Source of the DNA: Devosia limi DSM 17137
Lineage (GTDB): Bacteria > Pseudomonadota > Alphaproteobacteria > Rhizobiales > Devosiaceae
Direction of reading: 5' to 3'
Length of the DNA stretch: 64,000 nucleotides
Assembly: GCF_900128975.1 (NCBI RefSeq)
Contig: NZ_FQVC01000007.1
Coordinates: forward strand, 186,001 to 250,000
The notes beneath the pieces are model-generated. The model was given only the letters and a program-made list of their open reading frames with translations, had not been told where the DNA came from and made no database searches. The first letter of the stretch is position 1. The number at the start of each line of letters is the position of its first letter. This document shows positions 45,252 through 54,468 of the stretch, piece after piece. The position numbers and the translations under genes were made by a program.

Positions 45252-46256
45252 CTAGCCGCCCATGGGATTGTTGGGGGTGCCGAAGATCTTGATCATCGCT
45301 GGCGACATGATGACGATGAACAGCACCGGCAGGAAGAACAGGATCAGCGGGACAGTCAGCTTGGGGGGCAGCGACGCTGCCTTTTTCTCGGCATCCATCA
45401 TGCGGGTTTCGCGCCCTTCCTCGGCCATGACGCGCAGCGCCTGGCCGACCGAGGTGCCGTAGCGATCGGCCTGGATCAGCGCGGTCATCACCGAGCGGAC
45501 ATTGTCGAGCCCGGTCCGACGCGCCAGGTTTTCATAGGCGCGACCACGATCTTCGAGAAAGGACAGCTCGGCGGTGGTCAGGGTCAGCTCTTCGGCCAAT
45601 TCGGCGCTTTGCTGGCCGATCTCGCGGGCGACGCGCTTGAAGGCGTGCTCCACCGACATGCCGGCCTCAACGCAAAGCAGCATCAGGTCGAGACAATCAG
45701 GCCAGGCGCGGCTGATGGAGAACTGGCGTTTGACTGTCTTGTTCTTGAGCAGGACATTAGGCAGGTAAGCGCCCAGCAGTCCCGCCCCCACCGCATAGAC
45801 CAGGTTGAGATAGAGCGGTCGATCACCGGGGGTGATCAGCAGCAGATAGAACGTTGCGATGACGAAGATAATGATCGGCGCGGCCAGCCGCATGAACAGG
45901 AAGGTGGTCAGGTGCCCCTGCCCGCGATAGCCGGCCCGGGCCAGCTTGTCGACCGTGGCATCGTCCTGGAAGGCCTTTTTGAGGTCGAGCCGATCGACCA
46001 CCGTCTTCATATAGGTTTTGGTTTCGCCGCTGCGCCGCATGGTGCCGCGGCTGTCGCTGATGGAATTGCCCCGCAGACGGGCCATTTCCTCGGCCCGCAT
46101 CTTTTCGCGTTCCAGCGCCACGCGCTTGATGCGGCCCTTCATCTCCGACTTGACGATGAAGGAGGAACCGAAGGTGAAAACCACCGCAGCGGCGCTGATG
46201 GCGGCCAGCACCGAGATCAGAAACTCGCGCTGGGTCAGGAGCTCAACGAAATTCAT
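45252..46256 (-). CDS. tadC: Type II secretion F family protein TadC
   Basis: A 334-residue inner-membrane platform protein of the Tad pilus. One span near the N-terminus, two around residues 110-160, then the GspF domain with LLCVEAGMSVEHAFKRVA and ADRYGTSVGQALRVMAEEGR, and a final span with VPLILFFLPVLFIVIMSPA. It forms the platform with TadB. Nine bases separate it from tadB. The 140 bp after it carry only degenerate palindromes near 45.2 kb. Confidence 0.94.
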   Translation of the reverse strand: MNFVELLTQREFLISVLAAISAAAVVFTFGSSFIVKSEMKGRIKRVALEREKMRAEEMARLRGNSISDSRGTMRRSGETKTYMKTVVDRLDLKKAFQDDATVDKLARAGYRGQGHLTTFLFMRLAAPIIIFVIATFYLLLITPGDRPLYLNLVYAVGAGLLGAYLPNVLLKNKTVKRQFSISRAWPDCLDLMLLCVEAGMSVEHAFKRVAREIGQQSAELAEELTLTTAELSFLEDRGRAYENLARRTGLDNVRSVMTALIQADRYGTSVGQALRVMAEEGRETRMMDAEKKAASLPPKLTVPLILFFLPVLFIVIMSPAMIKIFGTPNNPMGG

Positions 46257-46265
46257 GCCGTTCTC

Positions 46266-47243
46266 CTAATAGTCGAACTTGACCATGCGCATCATCACGA
46301 AGATGCCCATGGACATCATGCCGGCGGCAGCACCGAGACAGATCCAGCCGACACTTGTGGTCACCAGCGGCTCGAGATAGCGCGGGGTGACAATGGTCAC
46401 CAGGGTGGCCACGACGAAGGGCAGTGAGCCGATGATGCCGGCCGACGCCTTGGCTTCCGAGCTCATCGCCTTGACCTTCTGCTTCATCTTCTTGCGATTG
46501 CGCAGCACGCGCGCCAGATTGCCCAGCGCTTCGCTGAGATTGCCGCCAGCCTGCTGCTGCACCGTGATGACCACGACGAAGAAATTCACCTCCGGCAGCG
46601 GCACGCGGTCGATCAGCACCTGCACCGCTTCGGTCATCGACATACCGAACGCCTGCTGATCCAGGACGCGCTGGAACTCGGACTTGACCGGTTCCTTGGA
46701 ATCCTTGGCCACCACCCGCATGCTGTCATTGAGCGGCAGGCCGGTCTTGACGCCACGCACGATGGCCTCGACCGCATTGGGCAATTCATCGAGGAACTGA
46801 TCGCGGTATTTGTTGCGGCGGCGGCGCACATACAGCCGGGGCAGCAGATAGGCGCCAGCCACGGCAAAGATCGCGGCAAAATAGAATGGCACCTGCACCA
46901 CGAACAGCACCAGGAACACCACCACGCCCAGAATGATGCTGTTGCGCACGAATGCCGCCGGCTTGATGGTCATGCCAGCCTGGAACAGCTGGGCCGGCAG
47001 CGGCACCCGCTTCTTGGCGTTGAGCGCGTCGGTCTGTTGCTTGAGGGCCTGCTGCACACTCTTGCGCCGGTCGTCGCGATTGCGCGCGGCGTCGTTCTGC
47101 ATCCGGTTGGCACGCATGTCGCCCTGCAATGCCTTCTTGCGCTTCTCGGCGCGGCCGCCCTCCCCCATCAGGGAAGGCACCAGAGCGAAGCCGGCGGCAG
47201 TCACCACGACAACGGCAAGAAAGGCGATCAGCAGGGCGTTCAT
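46266..47243 (-). CDS. tadB: Type II secretion F family protein TadB
   Basis: A 325-residue platform protein. An N-terminal span, a basic linker (GGRAEKRKKALQGDMRANR), two spans near residues 100-145, then the GspF domain with IVRGVKTGLPLNDSMRVVA and QQQAGGNLSEALGNLARVLR. It pairs with TadC and contacts the CpaF ATPase, whose gene ends 3 bp upstream. Full family length. Confidence 0.94.
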   Translation of the reverse strand: MNALLIAFLAVVVVTAAGFALVPSLMGEGGRAEKRKKALQGDMRANRMQNDAARNRDDRRKSVQQALKQQTDALNAKKRVPLPAQLFQAGMTIKPAAFVRNSIILGVVVFLVLFVVQVPFYFAAIFAVAGAYLLPRLYVRRRRNKYRDQFLDELPNAVEAIVRGVKTGLPLNDSMRVVAKDSKEPVKSEFQRVLDQQAFGMSMTEAVQVLIDRVPLPEVNFFVVVITVQQQAGGNLSEALGNLARVLRNRKKMKQKVKAMSSEAKASAGIIGSLPFVVATLVTIVTPRYLEPLVTTSVGWICLGAAAGMMSMGIFVMMRMVKFDY

Positions 47244-47246
47244 GGC

Positions 47247-48737
47247 TTAGGAATCCAGCAATTCGCGTTGCTCGGTGTTGGACTTTTCCAGGGCTTCGAC
47301 CAGATTGGCCTCTTCGTTGAAATAGCGGGCGCGCTCGGTGAACTGCGGCTTGGTAATGCCGGTGGAGCGGTGGCGCCCCATCAGCATGCCGTTCTGGTCT
47401 TCGCCCATGATGTCGTAGACGAATACGTCCTGGGTCACGATCACGTCGCTTTCCATGCCCAGAACTTCGGTAATGTGGGTGATCCGGCGCGAGCCGTCGC
47501 GCAAGCGGGCAGCCTGGACGATGACGTCGATCGAGGAGGTGATCATCTCGCGGATGGTGCGGCTGGGCAGGCTGTAGCCACCCATGGTGATCATCGATTC
47601 CAGACGCGACAGGGCTTCGCGCGGCGAGTTGGCGTGCAGCGTGCCCATCGAGCCGTCATGGCCGGTATTCATCGCCTGGAGCAGGTCGAAGCTTTCCGGA
47701 CCACGCACTTCGCCGACGATGATGCGTTCGGGGCGCATACGCAGGCAGTTCTTGATCAGGTCGCGCATGGTGATTTCGCCCTCGCCCTCCAGATTGGGCG
47801 GGCGGGTTTCCAGGCGCACCACATGCGGCTGCTGCAGCTGCAATTCGGCCGAGTCTTCGCAGGTGATGACCCGCTCGTCCTTCTCGATGAAGGCGGTGAG
47901 GCAATTGAGCAAGGTGGTCTTGCCCGAGCCGGTACCACCCGAGATCAGCACATTGGCGCGTACCCGGCCCAGAATGCGCAGCACTTCGGCGCCTTCGGGC
48001 GAGATCGATCCATATTTGACCAGCTGCTGCAGGGTCAGCTTGTCCTTCTTGAACTTACGAATGGTGAGGGCGGCGCCATCAATGGCCAGCGGCGGGGCAA
48101 TGACGTTGACGCGCGAACCGTCGGGCAAGCGGGCGTCGCAGATGGGTGAGCTTTCATCGACGCGGCGGCCGACCTGGCTGACGATGCGCTGGCAGACATT
48201 CATCAGGTGGGCATCGTCGCGGAAGCGCACATTGGTCAGGCGCACCTTGCCAGCGACTTCGATGTAGCATTTCTGCGACCCGTTCACCATGATATCGGCG
48301 ATGTCGTCGCGTGCCAGCAGCGGCTCCAGCGGGCCATAGCCCAGCACGTCGTTGCAGATGTCCTCGAGCAGGTCTTCCTGCTCGGAAATCGACATGATGA
48401 TCGACTTGAGGGCGATGATTTCGGCGACGATGTCGCGGATTTCCTCGCGCGCCGCCATCTGGTCCATGGTGGCCAGCTGGCTGAGATCGATGGAATCGAT
48501 CAGCGCGTTGAAGATCGCCGACTTGGTGTGGAAATATTCCTTGTCACGCTGCGCATCGACGGGGGATCGGACATCGACGACCTCGTCGCTGCCGCGGAGG
48601 CGCGATGCGGCGCTGTCGGCATCACTTGAGCGCCGGACCGGCTCACTCTTCTCAGCCTTGACTGGCGAGAGCTGTGGGCGCGGCGTCTCGCTGACGCCGG
48701 GCGTATTGCCACCAAAGGAAGTGCGCTTGCCGAACAT
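47247..48737 (-). CDS. cpaF: Tad pilus assembly ATPase CpaF
   Basis: A 496-residue hexameric secretion ATPase (TadA). It has Walker A ISGGTGSGKTTLLN (about residue 263-276), an Asp box ERVITCEDSAELQLQ, Walker B region RIIVGEVRGPES, and the His box STGHDGSMGTLHAN-like segment (here NTGHDGSMGTLHANSP). An N-terminal disordered stretch of about 70 residues precedes the helical domain. It powers pilin polymerisation. It lies 40 bp after cpaE. Confidence 0.96.
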   Translation of the reverse strand: MFGKRTSFGGNTPGVSETPRPQLSPVKAEKSEPVRRSSDADSAASRLRGSDEVVDVRSPVDAQRDKEYFHTKSAIFNALIDSIDLSQLATMDQMAAREEIRDIVAEIIALKSIIMSISEQEDLLEDICNDVLGYGPLEPLLARDDIADIMVNGSQKCYIEVAGKVRLTNVRFRDDAHLMNVCQRIVSQVGRRVDESSPICDARLPDGSRVNVIAPPLAIDGAALTIRKFKKDKLTLQQLVKYGSISPEGAEVLRILGRVRANVLISGGTGSGKTTLLNCLTAFIEKDERVITCEDSAELQLQQPHVVRLETRPPNLEGEGEITMRDLIKNCLRMRPERIIVGEVRGPESFDLLQAMNTGHDGSMGTLHANSPREALSRLESMITMGGYSLPSRTIREMITSSIDVIVQAARLRDGSRRITHITEVLGMESDVIVTQDVFVYDIMGEDQNGMLMGRHRSTGITKPQFTERARYFNEEANLVEALEKSNTEQRELLDS

Positions 48738-48777
48738 GACAGTCCTACCGTTTCAACGACGCCAGGCGAATACTCGC

Positions 48778-50049
48778 TCAGGCCCGCTTCTTGAGGAACG
48801 AGGGTAGTTTCATCAGGCCTGATGCCTTGCCCCCGGCTGGTGCCGCCTGCCGCCCGGTGACGTGCATGCCGATGGCACGATAGATTTCGTTGATCTTGTT
48901 GTTGGCCGCGATCTCGGCAATCATCTGCCCGTTATTTGCCGCCGTACCGAACAGCGCCGCATCGAACGGGATCTGGCCCAGCAGCTGGCATTCGATGGAG
49001 CTGGCAAATTCGGTGGCGCCGATCTCGGGACGCCGCGGCAAGCCGAGCTTGTTGATGACGATGCTGGGCGCGGCCTCGCTTGGCCGCAGCGCCTTGATTG
49101 TATCGGCCAGGTTCTTGGCATTGCGCAGATTGGCCAGGTCCGGTTCGGCCACGATCACCACTTCGTCGAGCGTGGCGAGGGTATGGCGGATCCAGGAATT
49201 CCAGGCATGGGGAATATCGAGCACCACGACCGGCATGGTGGACTGGCTGAGTTCGACGATCTGTTCGAACTCGCGCTCCTCGAAATCATAGGTGCGATCC
49301 AGCGTCACCGGTGCGGTCAGCAGGTTGATATGGTTGGCCGCCTTGCTCATCAGGCGGTCCAGCATGGTCTGGTCGACCTTCTGGTTGGCCAGAACGGCAT
49401 CGGCCAGGCCATGGGGCGGATCCTGATTGAAATTGAGCCCGGCCGTGCCAAAGGCCAGGTCCATATCGAGGATCAGCGAGTCCTGGCGCAGCGTCTGCGC
49501 GATGGCCCAGGCGACGTTGTGGGCCACGGTGGAGGCGCCGGCGCCACCCTTGGCGGCGACAAAGCCCACAGTGCGCCCGATGGGGGCTGCGCCCTCGGCC
49601 GCGAACAGTTCGGTGATCGCGGTGACGATGGTCTGGGCGGTCGCCGGCAGCACGATATATTCGGAGACACCCGAACGGATCAGTTCGCGATAGAGCAGTA
49701 CGTCATTGACGTGTCCGAGCAGGATCAGGCGGGTCGAGGCATCGCAGACATCGGCCAGCCGCGCCAGCGCCGCCGGGATGTCGGCCGGCGGCAGTGTCGT
49801 CTCGACCATGATGAGGTTCGGCGTCGGATTGGCCTTGTAGGTCTCGATTGCACCCTCGAGGCCGCCATTATGGGTGGTCAGTGCGACCTTGGACATGCGG
49901 CGGTCGTGAATGGCGCTCTCGACCAACTGGGCGGTCTGGGAGTGTTCGCAAAAGGCCTGGATGGTGATGCGCGGGATCAGCCGGGCACCGCCGGCAATCT
50001 CGGCCGCTGCCTCTTCGCTCTTTTTGGGGTCTGGGCTGAGAAAACTCAT
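48778..50049 (-). CDS. cpaE: Pilus localisation protein CpaE/TadZ
   Basis: A 423-residue protein with an atypical receiver-like domain (about residues 40-150) and a MinD/ParA-type ATPase domain. The deviant Walker A is AKGGAGASTVAHNVA (about residue 168), with DMDLAFGTAGLNF and LDIPHAWNSWI downstream. It places the Tad machine at a cell site. I chose ATG 50049 (with AAGGAGAG upstream) over an in-frame ATG at 50088. It follows cpaC by 76 bp, with no cpaD in between. Confidence 0.93.
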   Translation of the reverse strand: MSFLSPDPKKSEEAAAEIAGGARLIPRITIQAFCEHSQTAQLVESAIHDRRMSKVALTTHNGGLEGAIETYKANPTPNLIMVETTLPPADIPAALARLADVCDASTRLILLGHVNDVLLYRELIRSGVSEYIVLPATAQTIVTAITELFAAEGAAPIGRTVGFVAAKGGAGASTVAHNVAWAIAQTLRQDSLILDMDLAFGTAGLNFNQDPPHGLADAVLANQKVDQTMLDRLMSKAANHINLLTAPVTLDRTYDFEEREFEQIVELSQSTMPVVVLDIPHAWNSWIRHTLATLDEVVIVAEPDLANLRNAKNLADTIKALRPSEAAPSIVINKLGLPRRPEIGATEFASSIECQLLGQIPFDAALFGTAANNGQMIAEIAANNKINEIYRAIGMHVTGRQAAPAGGKASGLMKLPSFLKKRA

Positions 50050-50125
50050 TGCAGCACGCTCTCCTTGGTTCCGGTTGCCCGGCAGCATTCAGACGGGAAC
50101 GGCGCGACCGCCATCCCCAGATCGG

Positions 50126-51523
50126 TCACTCGAGCACGAAGCCCACGGACCCACTAAACCCACCGCGCATGCCGCCGGAGCCGACGCCATACATGGTCTC
50201 GAGCTTGCCCAGGAAGATCGACTCGGCATCGCTGGCGACAGCGCTGCGCTCGGTCGGCAGCACGGGCGGATGGATGCTCGAGCCAACCAGATAGGGCGTG
50301 ACCATGATCACCAGCTCGGTCTGGGAGGTCTGGTATTCGCGGCTGCGGAACAGCGCGCCCAGGATCGGAATATTGCCGAGGCCGGGGAGCTGATCGATCT
50401 GCTGCCGGACGCGTTCTTCAAGCAGGCCACCAATGGCCAGGGTATTGCCGGGGGGCAATTCGACCGAGGTCGAGGCCTGCCGCTTGGTCAGCGAGCCGTT
50501 AGGCTGCGGATCGGAGACGCTGGTCTCGACCTTGAGGGCGACCATGCCGTTCGAACGCACCACCGGGGTGAACTTGAGTTCCACGCCATAGGGTTTGAAC
50601 AGCACTTCCTGATCGCCGTCGGCATTGCGCGAGTAATAGGGCAGTTCGCCACCGGCCAGGAAGTTGGCAGTTTCGCCAGAAATGGCAGTCAGGGTCGGCT
50701 GGGCCAGCACCCGCAGCGCGCCGCGCCCTTCGAGCGCGCGCACCGCCGCATTGATCTCCAGGTTTGGCACGGCGAAGGAGCCGGTGGCGCCGTTTGCCGT
50801 CGCCGTGGCACCAGCCATGGTATTGTTGAAGCCGAACGTGGCCGAGCCGAGCGTCACCGAACCCGACAGGTTGATGCCCAGCTCCTTGGCGACGTCGCGC
50901 TTGATCTCGGAAACCGTGACCTGCAGCATGACCTGCTGGGAACCGGCGACGTCGAGAATGTTGGCGACGTTTTCCGGATCGCCGGCGAACTGGACCGCCA
51001 CGGACGCAGCCCGGTCGCGATCCTCGGCGGACAGAACCGTGCCGGTCAGCACCACGCGGTTGGTCGAGTCGCCCAGGGTAACCGACTCCACCCGGATGGC
51101 GGAGCCCGGCAGCACCCGCGCCAGCGCCGCTTCAAGCGCGGCACCGACCTGGGACGGCTCCTTGATCACCTTGATGTCGAGCACGCCGATAGTGCTGCCG
51201 CGATCATCGAGGAACAGGATATTGGTATCGCCACCGCCAATGCCCTGGATCACGGCGCGCTGGCGCGTCCGCATGATGGCCGAGGCCACCGAGGGCTGCG
51301 ACACGATCACCTCGGCCACCCCGCCGGGCAGATCGACAACCATCGATTTGTTGAGCTCAAGCTCGATACTGCGGGTTCCGCCATAGCTGGCAAGGCTGAT
51401 CTGGGCCTGCGCCGAGGCCGGCGCCGTCAAGGCTGCCGTGCCGGCAAGCATGGCGGCCAGCATGGTGGCGCCGAGCCAGTTGCGCCGTGGATTGCGACGA
51501 TGAAGCGTTGGAATCTGCAGCAT
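50126..51523 (-). CDS. cpaC: Tad pilus outer-membrane secretin CpaC
   Basis: A 465-residue secretin (RcpA). A signal peptide covers about residues 1-40 (ATMLAAMLAGTAALTAPASAQA). The N-domain with LPGGVAEVIVSQPSVASAI and DDRGSTIGVLDI, a BON module, and the secretin core with VLAQPTLTAISGETANFLAGGELPY and ELVIMVTPYLV follow. It makes the outer-membrane pore. ATG 51523 has GGAG upstream; the cpaB stop lies 14 bases further up. Confidence 0.95.
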   Translation of the reverse strand: MLQIPTLHRRNPRRNWLGATMLAAMLAGTAALTAPASAQAQISLASYGGTRSIELELNKSMVVDLPGGVAEVIVSQPSVASAIMRTRQRAVIQGIGGGDTNILFLDDRGSTIGVLDIKVIKEPSQVGAALEAALARVLPGSAIRVESVTLGDSTNRVVLTGTVLSAEDRDRAASVAVQFAGDPENVANILDVAGSQQVMLQVTVSEIKRDVAKELGINLSGSVTLGSATFGFNNTMAGATATANGATGSFAVPNLEINAAVRALEGRGALRVLAQPTLTAISGETANFLAGGELPYYSRNADGDQEVLFKPYGVELKFTPVVRSNGMVALKVETSVSDPQPNGSLTKRQASTSVELPPGNTLAIGGLLEERVRQQIDQLPGLGNIPILGALFRSREYQTSQTELVIMVTPYLVGSSIHPPVLPTERSAVASDAESIFLGKLETMYGVGSGGMRGGFSGSVGFVLE

Positions 51524-51536
51524 GTTTGTCTCCGCC

Positions 51537-52484
51537 CTATTGGGCAATCACTTGCGGCTCGATGGGCAGGGCGATTTGTGGTTCGACTGTGGTCGCCGGG
51601 CGGTAGAGGGCAGGGTCGAAAGCCTGCGGGCTCACCGGTTGCTGGGCGACCTGCGGGCCGGATACACCGGTCATCACCGACTGCTCCTTGCCGGCGCGAA
51701 TAACCCGCACCGCCTGGTTGCTGCCGGACTTGTCGATGCTGTTGTCGTTGAAGTCGACGATGGAGCGCAGAACCAGCGAAAGCTGGCCACGCGAGGTTGA
51801 ATTGATCAGGGTGTCGGCCTGGCCTGGCGTCAACTCCAGGGTGGCGATGGTGGAATCGTTGAACACCTGGGCCTGCGGTCCACCGGAGGCCGTCGTCGCC
51901 GCAGCCGCATTGTCGGTTCCGGCCGAAGCGCCGACCTCGCCCAGCCGGCGCCCGATGGCCATGACGCGGACATTGGAGAGGATCAGGTCCGATACATCGC
52001 CCATTTCGGTGCGGCGGGTCAGCACCACATCGACCCGGTCATTGGGGACGATGAAACCACCGGCGCTGGACACGGCATCGACACCGACGGAAACGCCGCG
52101 CATGCCCTGCGCCAATACCGCCGAGAGGTAGCCCTGATCGGAATGGACCAGCTTCTGTTCGCGGATCGGCTCACCGGGAAAAAACTCGAAGCGGACAAGC
52201 GCGCCGGCCAGTTCGGTCGGGGCATCCGGCGTGGCGGCAATGGTGACAAACTCGGGACGAACCGACCCCATCGGCCAGCTCTGCCATTCCACCGACTCGG
52301 GGGTGAGGCGCTCGCCGGTGCCCAGCGCGATCCTGGCGACCAGCACCTTGGCCGTTTCCTCTTGGCGCACCACCTCGGTGACGATCTGATCGGGCGGGCG
52401 ATTGCTGCCGCGCAGGACCAGGAACGCAGCCAGGCCGCCGGCAACCAGTGCCACGAGCAACAAGATGATACGCGCCGGCTTCAT
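51537..52484 (-). CDS. cpaB: Tad pilus assembly protein CpaB
   Basis: A 315-residue periplasmic protein anchored by an N-terminal span (ARIILLLVALVAGGLAAFLVL). It contains the SAF domain (VLVARIALGTGERLTPESVEW, about residues 45-110), GVSVGVDAVSSAGGFIVPNDRVDVVLTR and a variable Pro-rich C-terminus. It is thought to link the secretin to the cell wall. The start at ATG 52484 gives MKPARI; the in-frame codons further up lack a match. Confidence 0.93.
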   Translation of the reverse strand: MKPARIILLLVALVAGGLAAFLVLRGSNRPPDQIVTEVVRQEETAKVLVARIALGTGERLTPESVEWQSWPMGSVRPEFVTIAATPDAPTELAGALVRFEFFPGEPIREQKLVHSDQGYLSAVLAQGMRGVSVGVDAVSSAGGFIVPNDRVDVVLTRRTEMGDVSDLILSNVRVMAIGRRLGEVGASAGTDNAAAATTASGGPQAQVFNDSTIATLELTPGQADTLINSTSRGQLSLVLRSIVDFNDNSIDKSGSNQAVRVIRAGKEQSVMTGVSGPQVAQQPVSPQAFDPALYRPATTVEPQIALPIEPQVIAQ

Positions 52485-52694
52485 GACCCAACTCCGGTTG
52501 ACCACTAGGCGCAAGACGCCCAATTCCACGGTGGAATATGCGGGCAAAGGGTCAAAGTTTGGTTAATCGAAGCTTTGCAGGATCAGTTAACGAAATATGA
52601 AAATTGGCGATTTGCGGGCAATCGCAATAGAGACCATGTAATCGCGTCAGCGGTTACAGATGGCGATAAATAGCGAAACTGCCGAATGCAGGTG

Positions 52695-53195
52695 CTAGGC
52701 CGAGAGCTGTTGGAAGATCGGCGTCTGCGCGTAGATGATCATGCCGGCAATGGCCAGCGCGATCCCATAGGGTACACCCGACTTGGGACTGTGCAGCCGC
52801 TCCAGCCAGCGATAGCGCGCCAGAAACGGCGTCAGCGGCAGCCGCCGCAAGGCCAGGATCAGCAGGGTCAGCGCGCCACCGAGCAGGGCCGCATAGGCGA
52901 GATAGGGCAAGGTTAGCCCAAAGCCCAGCCAGAGCGTGGTGGCCGCAGCCAGCTTGGCGTCGCCACCGCCGATCCAGCGCATGGCAAAAAAGGTGAAGCC
53001 CACCACCAGGACCAGCATGGCGCAGGCCACATGCATGGCAAACTGCTGCAGCGACATGCCGGTGGCGATCGCCAACACGCAAAACCCGGCGACGAGCACC
53101 AGCACCAGCTTGTTGGAAATCCGCATGGTCAGCAGATCGGAGGATGCTGCGAAGGCCATTGCAGACGGAAAGAACAGCAAAGCAATGGTCGACAT
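52695..53195 (-). CDS. cpaA: Prepilin peptidase CpaA
   Basis: A 166-residue membrane aspartyl protease of family A24, with about six spans. The second catalytic aspartate is in the WIGGGDAKLAAA motif (about residue 75) and the first probably in SSDLLTMRISN near residue 20. It cleaves the Flp pilin and the TadE/G pseudopilins. It lies between the pilin and cpaB, with a 210 bp gap before cpaB that could hold a promoter. Confidence 0.93.
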   Translation of the reverse strand: MSTIALLFFPSAMAFAASSDLLTMRISNKLVLVLVAGFCVLAIATGMSLQQFAMHVACAMLVLVVGFTFFAMRWIGGGDAKLAAATTLWLGFGLTLPYLAYAALLGGALTLLILALRRLPLTPFLARYRWLERLHSPKSGVPYGIALAIAGMIIYAQTPIFQQLSA

Positions 53196-53256
53196 TCAAA
53201 CAAGCTCCGGGCCAGGCAGGTTTACGGCAAGTGTGCCGATACCGCATTAAGAAACC

Positions 53257-53291
53257 GCAAAAAAGAAGGAGGGCGCAAGCGCCCCCCTCCT
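53257..53291 (-). terminator. Intrinsic terminator of the Flp pilin gene
   Basis: On the minus strand a GGAGGG..GGCGC stem pairs with GCGCCCTCC across a short loop and is followed by TTCTTTTTT. It stands 23 bases after the pilin stop and just before cpaA, so most pilin transcripts should end here and only a fraction read on. Confidence 0.85.
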
Positions 53292-53314
53292 CAGTTCAAG
53301 CAGTGCGCTGGCTA

Positions 53315-53497
53315 TTAGCCGCCATCGCCGGCCGCAGGCTGCAGCCGCGTGTTGATGTCGGTGAACACGTTGTTCAGAGTGCCACCAAGCAGACCAACAG
53401 CGCCGATGATGACCACGGAGATCAGCGCAGCGATCAGGCCGTATTCGATTGCAGTCGCACCAGATTCATCCTGTGCGAAACGTGCGAAAATGTTCAT
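53315..53497 (-). CDS. Flp family type IVb pilin
   Basis: A 60-residue prepilin, the main subunit of the Tad pilus. The leader MNIFARFAQDESG is cut before ATAIEYGLIAALIS, with the Flp-type glutamate and tyrosine at +5 and +6, and one hydrophobic helix follows. The C-terminus is short and Gly-rich. AAAGGAG lies eight bases before the ATG. The own terminator behind it fits high, separate expression. Its upstream region (53498-53889) is the most AT-rich part of the window and must hold its promoter. Confidence 0.96.
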   Translation of the reverse strand: MNIFARFAQDESGATAIEYGLIAALISVVIIGAVGLLGGTLNNVFTDINTRLQPAAGDGG

Positions 53498-53722
53498 TCC
53501 CAGGCTCCTTTATCACGTCATCGAGTGACGCCTTCGTTCGACACGTCACACATCGAACATGGCCATGAAGCTAGGCCGCACATCTTGAAATTAAGTTAAT
53601 CGGCAGGCTGCCCTATTTTAGCCCTAAATCGATTTTCTCTATGTTTCTTATGCACTTACCGAAATATGGCGCGACTTTTCCAAAGTGACGGCGTGTACGC
53701 TATAGTCGCTATGGTGAGCGTA

Positions 53723-53735
53723 ATATTACCAATAT
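53723..53735. promoter_or_regulatory. AT-rich palindrome in the pilin control region
   Basis: ATATT-acc-AATAT lies in the 392 bp between the divergent pilin and CpaC-N-like genes, in locally AT-rich DNA. It may be a binding site for a pilus regulator. I see no other clear element in this gap. Confidence 0.3.
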
Positions 53736-53889
53736 CGATCGTTTGCTAATTATCACGACGGGCAATGGCGCGCTGAAAAGTACTCTTTATCCGTCATAAA
53801 CCATCATGACTGCATCGGGCCGTTTGCCAATTGTTCACCATTCCGGGAGAAAATGGCTGCACAGCGTATCTCGTACCCCGGAACCGGCC

Positions 53890-54345
53890 ATGTCGTTCAA
53901 GTTCGCTTTCTCCGTCGCAATGATGGCATTGACCGCCACGCTGCTGGGCGGCCAGACCGCGGCCCTCGCCCAGGATGGCGCGCCGATCTCGGTCAATGTG
54001 AACATGGCGCGGGTTCTGCGCATCAATGCCCCGGCCGCCACGATCATCGTCGGCAATCCGGGGGTCGCCGACGTCACCATCCAGGACCCGCAGACCCTGG
54101 TCCTTACCGGCAAGAGCTTTGGCCAGACCAATCTCATCGTGCTCGACAATGTCGGCAACCCGATTGCCGATACGCTCATCGATGTCGTGCAGATGCAGGG
54201 CGTCCTGACCGTTTACCAGGGCGGCGGCCGGACCAGCCTGACCTGCGCACCGGTCTGCCACCCGACCATCATGATCGGCGACGATACCGATTTCACTGCC
54301 GACAACATTGCCTCCTCGCAGATGGTCAGGTCCACCGCCAATTGA
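53890..54345 (+). CDS. Pilus assembly protein, CpaC N-terminal domain only
   Basis: A 151-residue exported protein with a signal peptide (FAFSVAMMALTATLLGG, cleavage near AALAQ). The mature part is the type II/III secretion-pilus N-domain: ARVLRINAPAATIIVGNPGVADVTIQDPQTLVLTGKSFG compares with the start of the CpaC secretin, but no secretin core follows. Four cysteines lie in two pairs toward the end if counted with CAPVC. Its own start at ATG 53890 is inferred from the signal peptide. It is divergent from the pilin and may be an accessory or partner of the secretin. Confidence 0.8.
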   Translation: MSFKFAFSVAMMALTATLLGGQTAALAQDGAPISVNVNMARVLRINAPAATIIVGNPGVADVTIQDPQTLVLTGKSFGQTNLIVLDNVGNPIADTLIDVVQMQGVLTVYQGGGRTSLTCAPVCHPTIMIGDDTDFTADNIASSQMVRSTAN

Positions 54346-54468
54346 GCGGCCGCCGGGTCTTAATACGCGATTAACCGCGTTATCCTTCCAATCCCCCGAT
54401 CAGCACTTTTCCTAACGTTCAATTAGCCAAGGCGCACTAGCGTTCGATCGCTAGGATTGAGCGCCGCC

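Noticed and set aside
49910..51703. A 597-codon open frame on the plus strand
   Set aside because: It is antisense to the secretin and neighbouring pilus genes; composition is that of a mirror frame.
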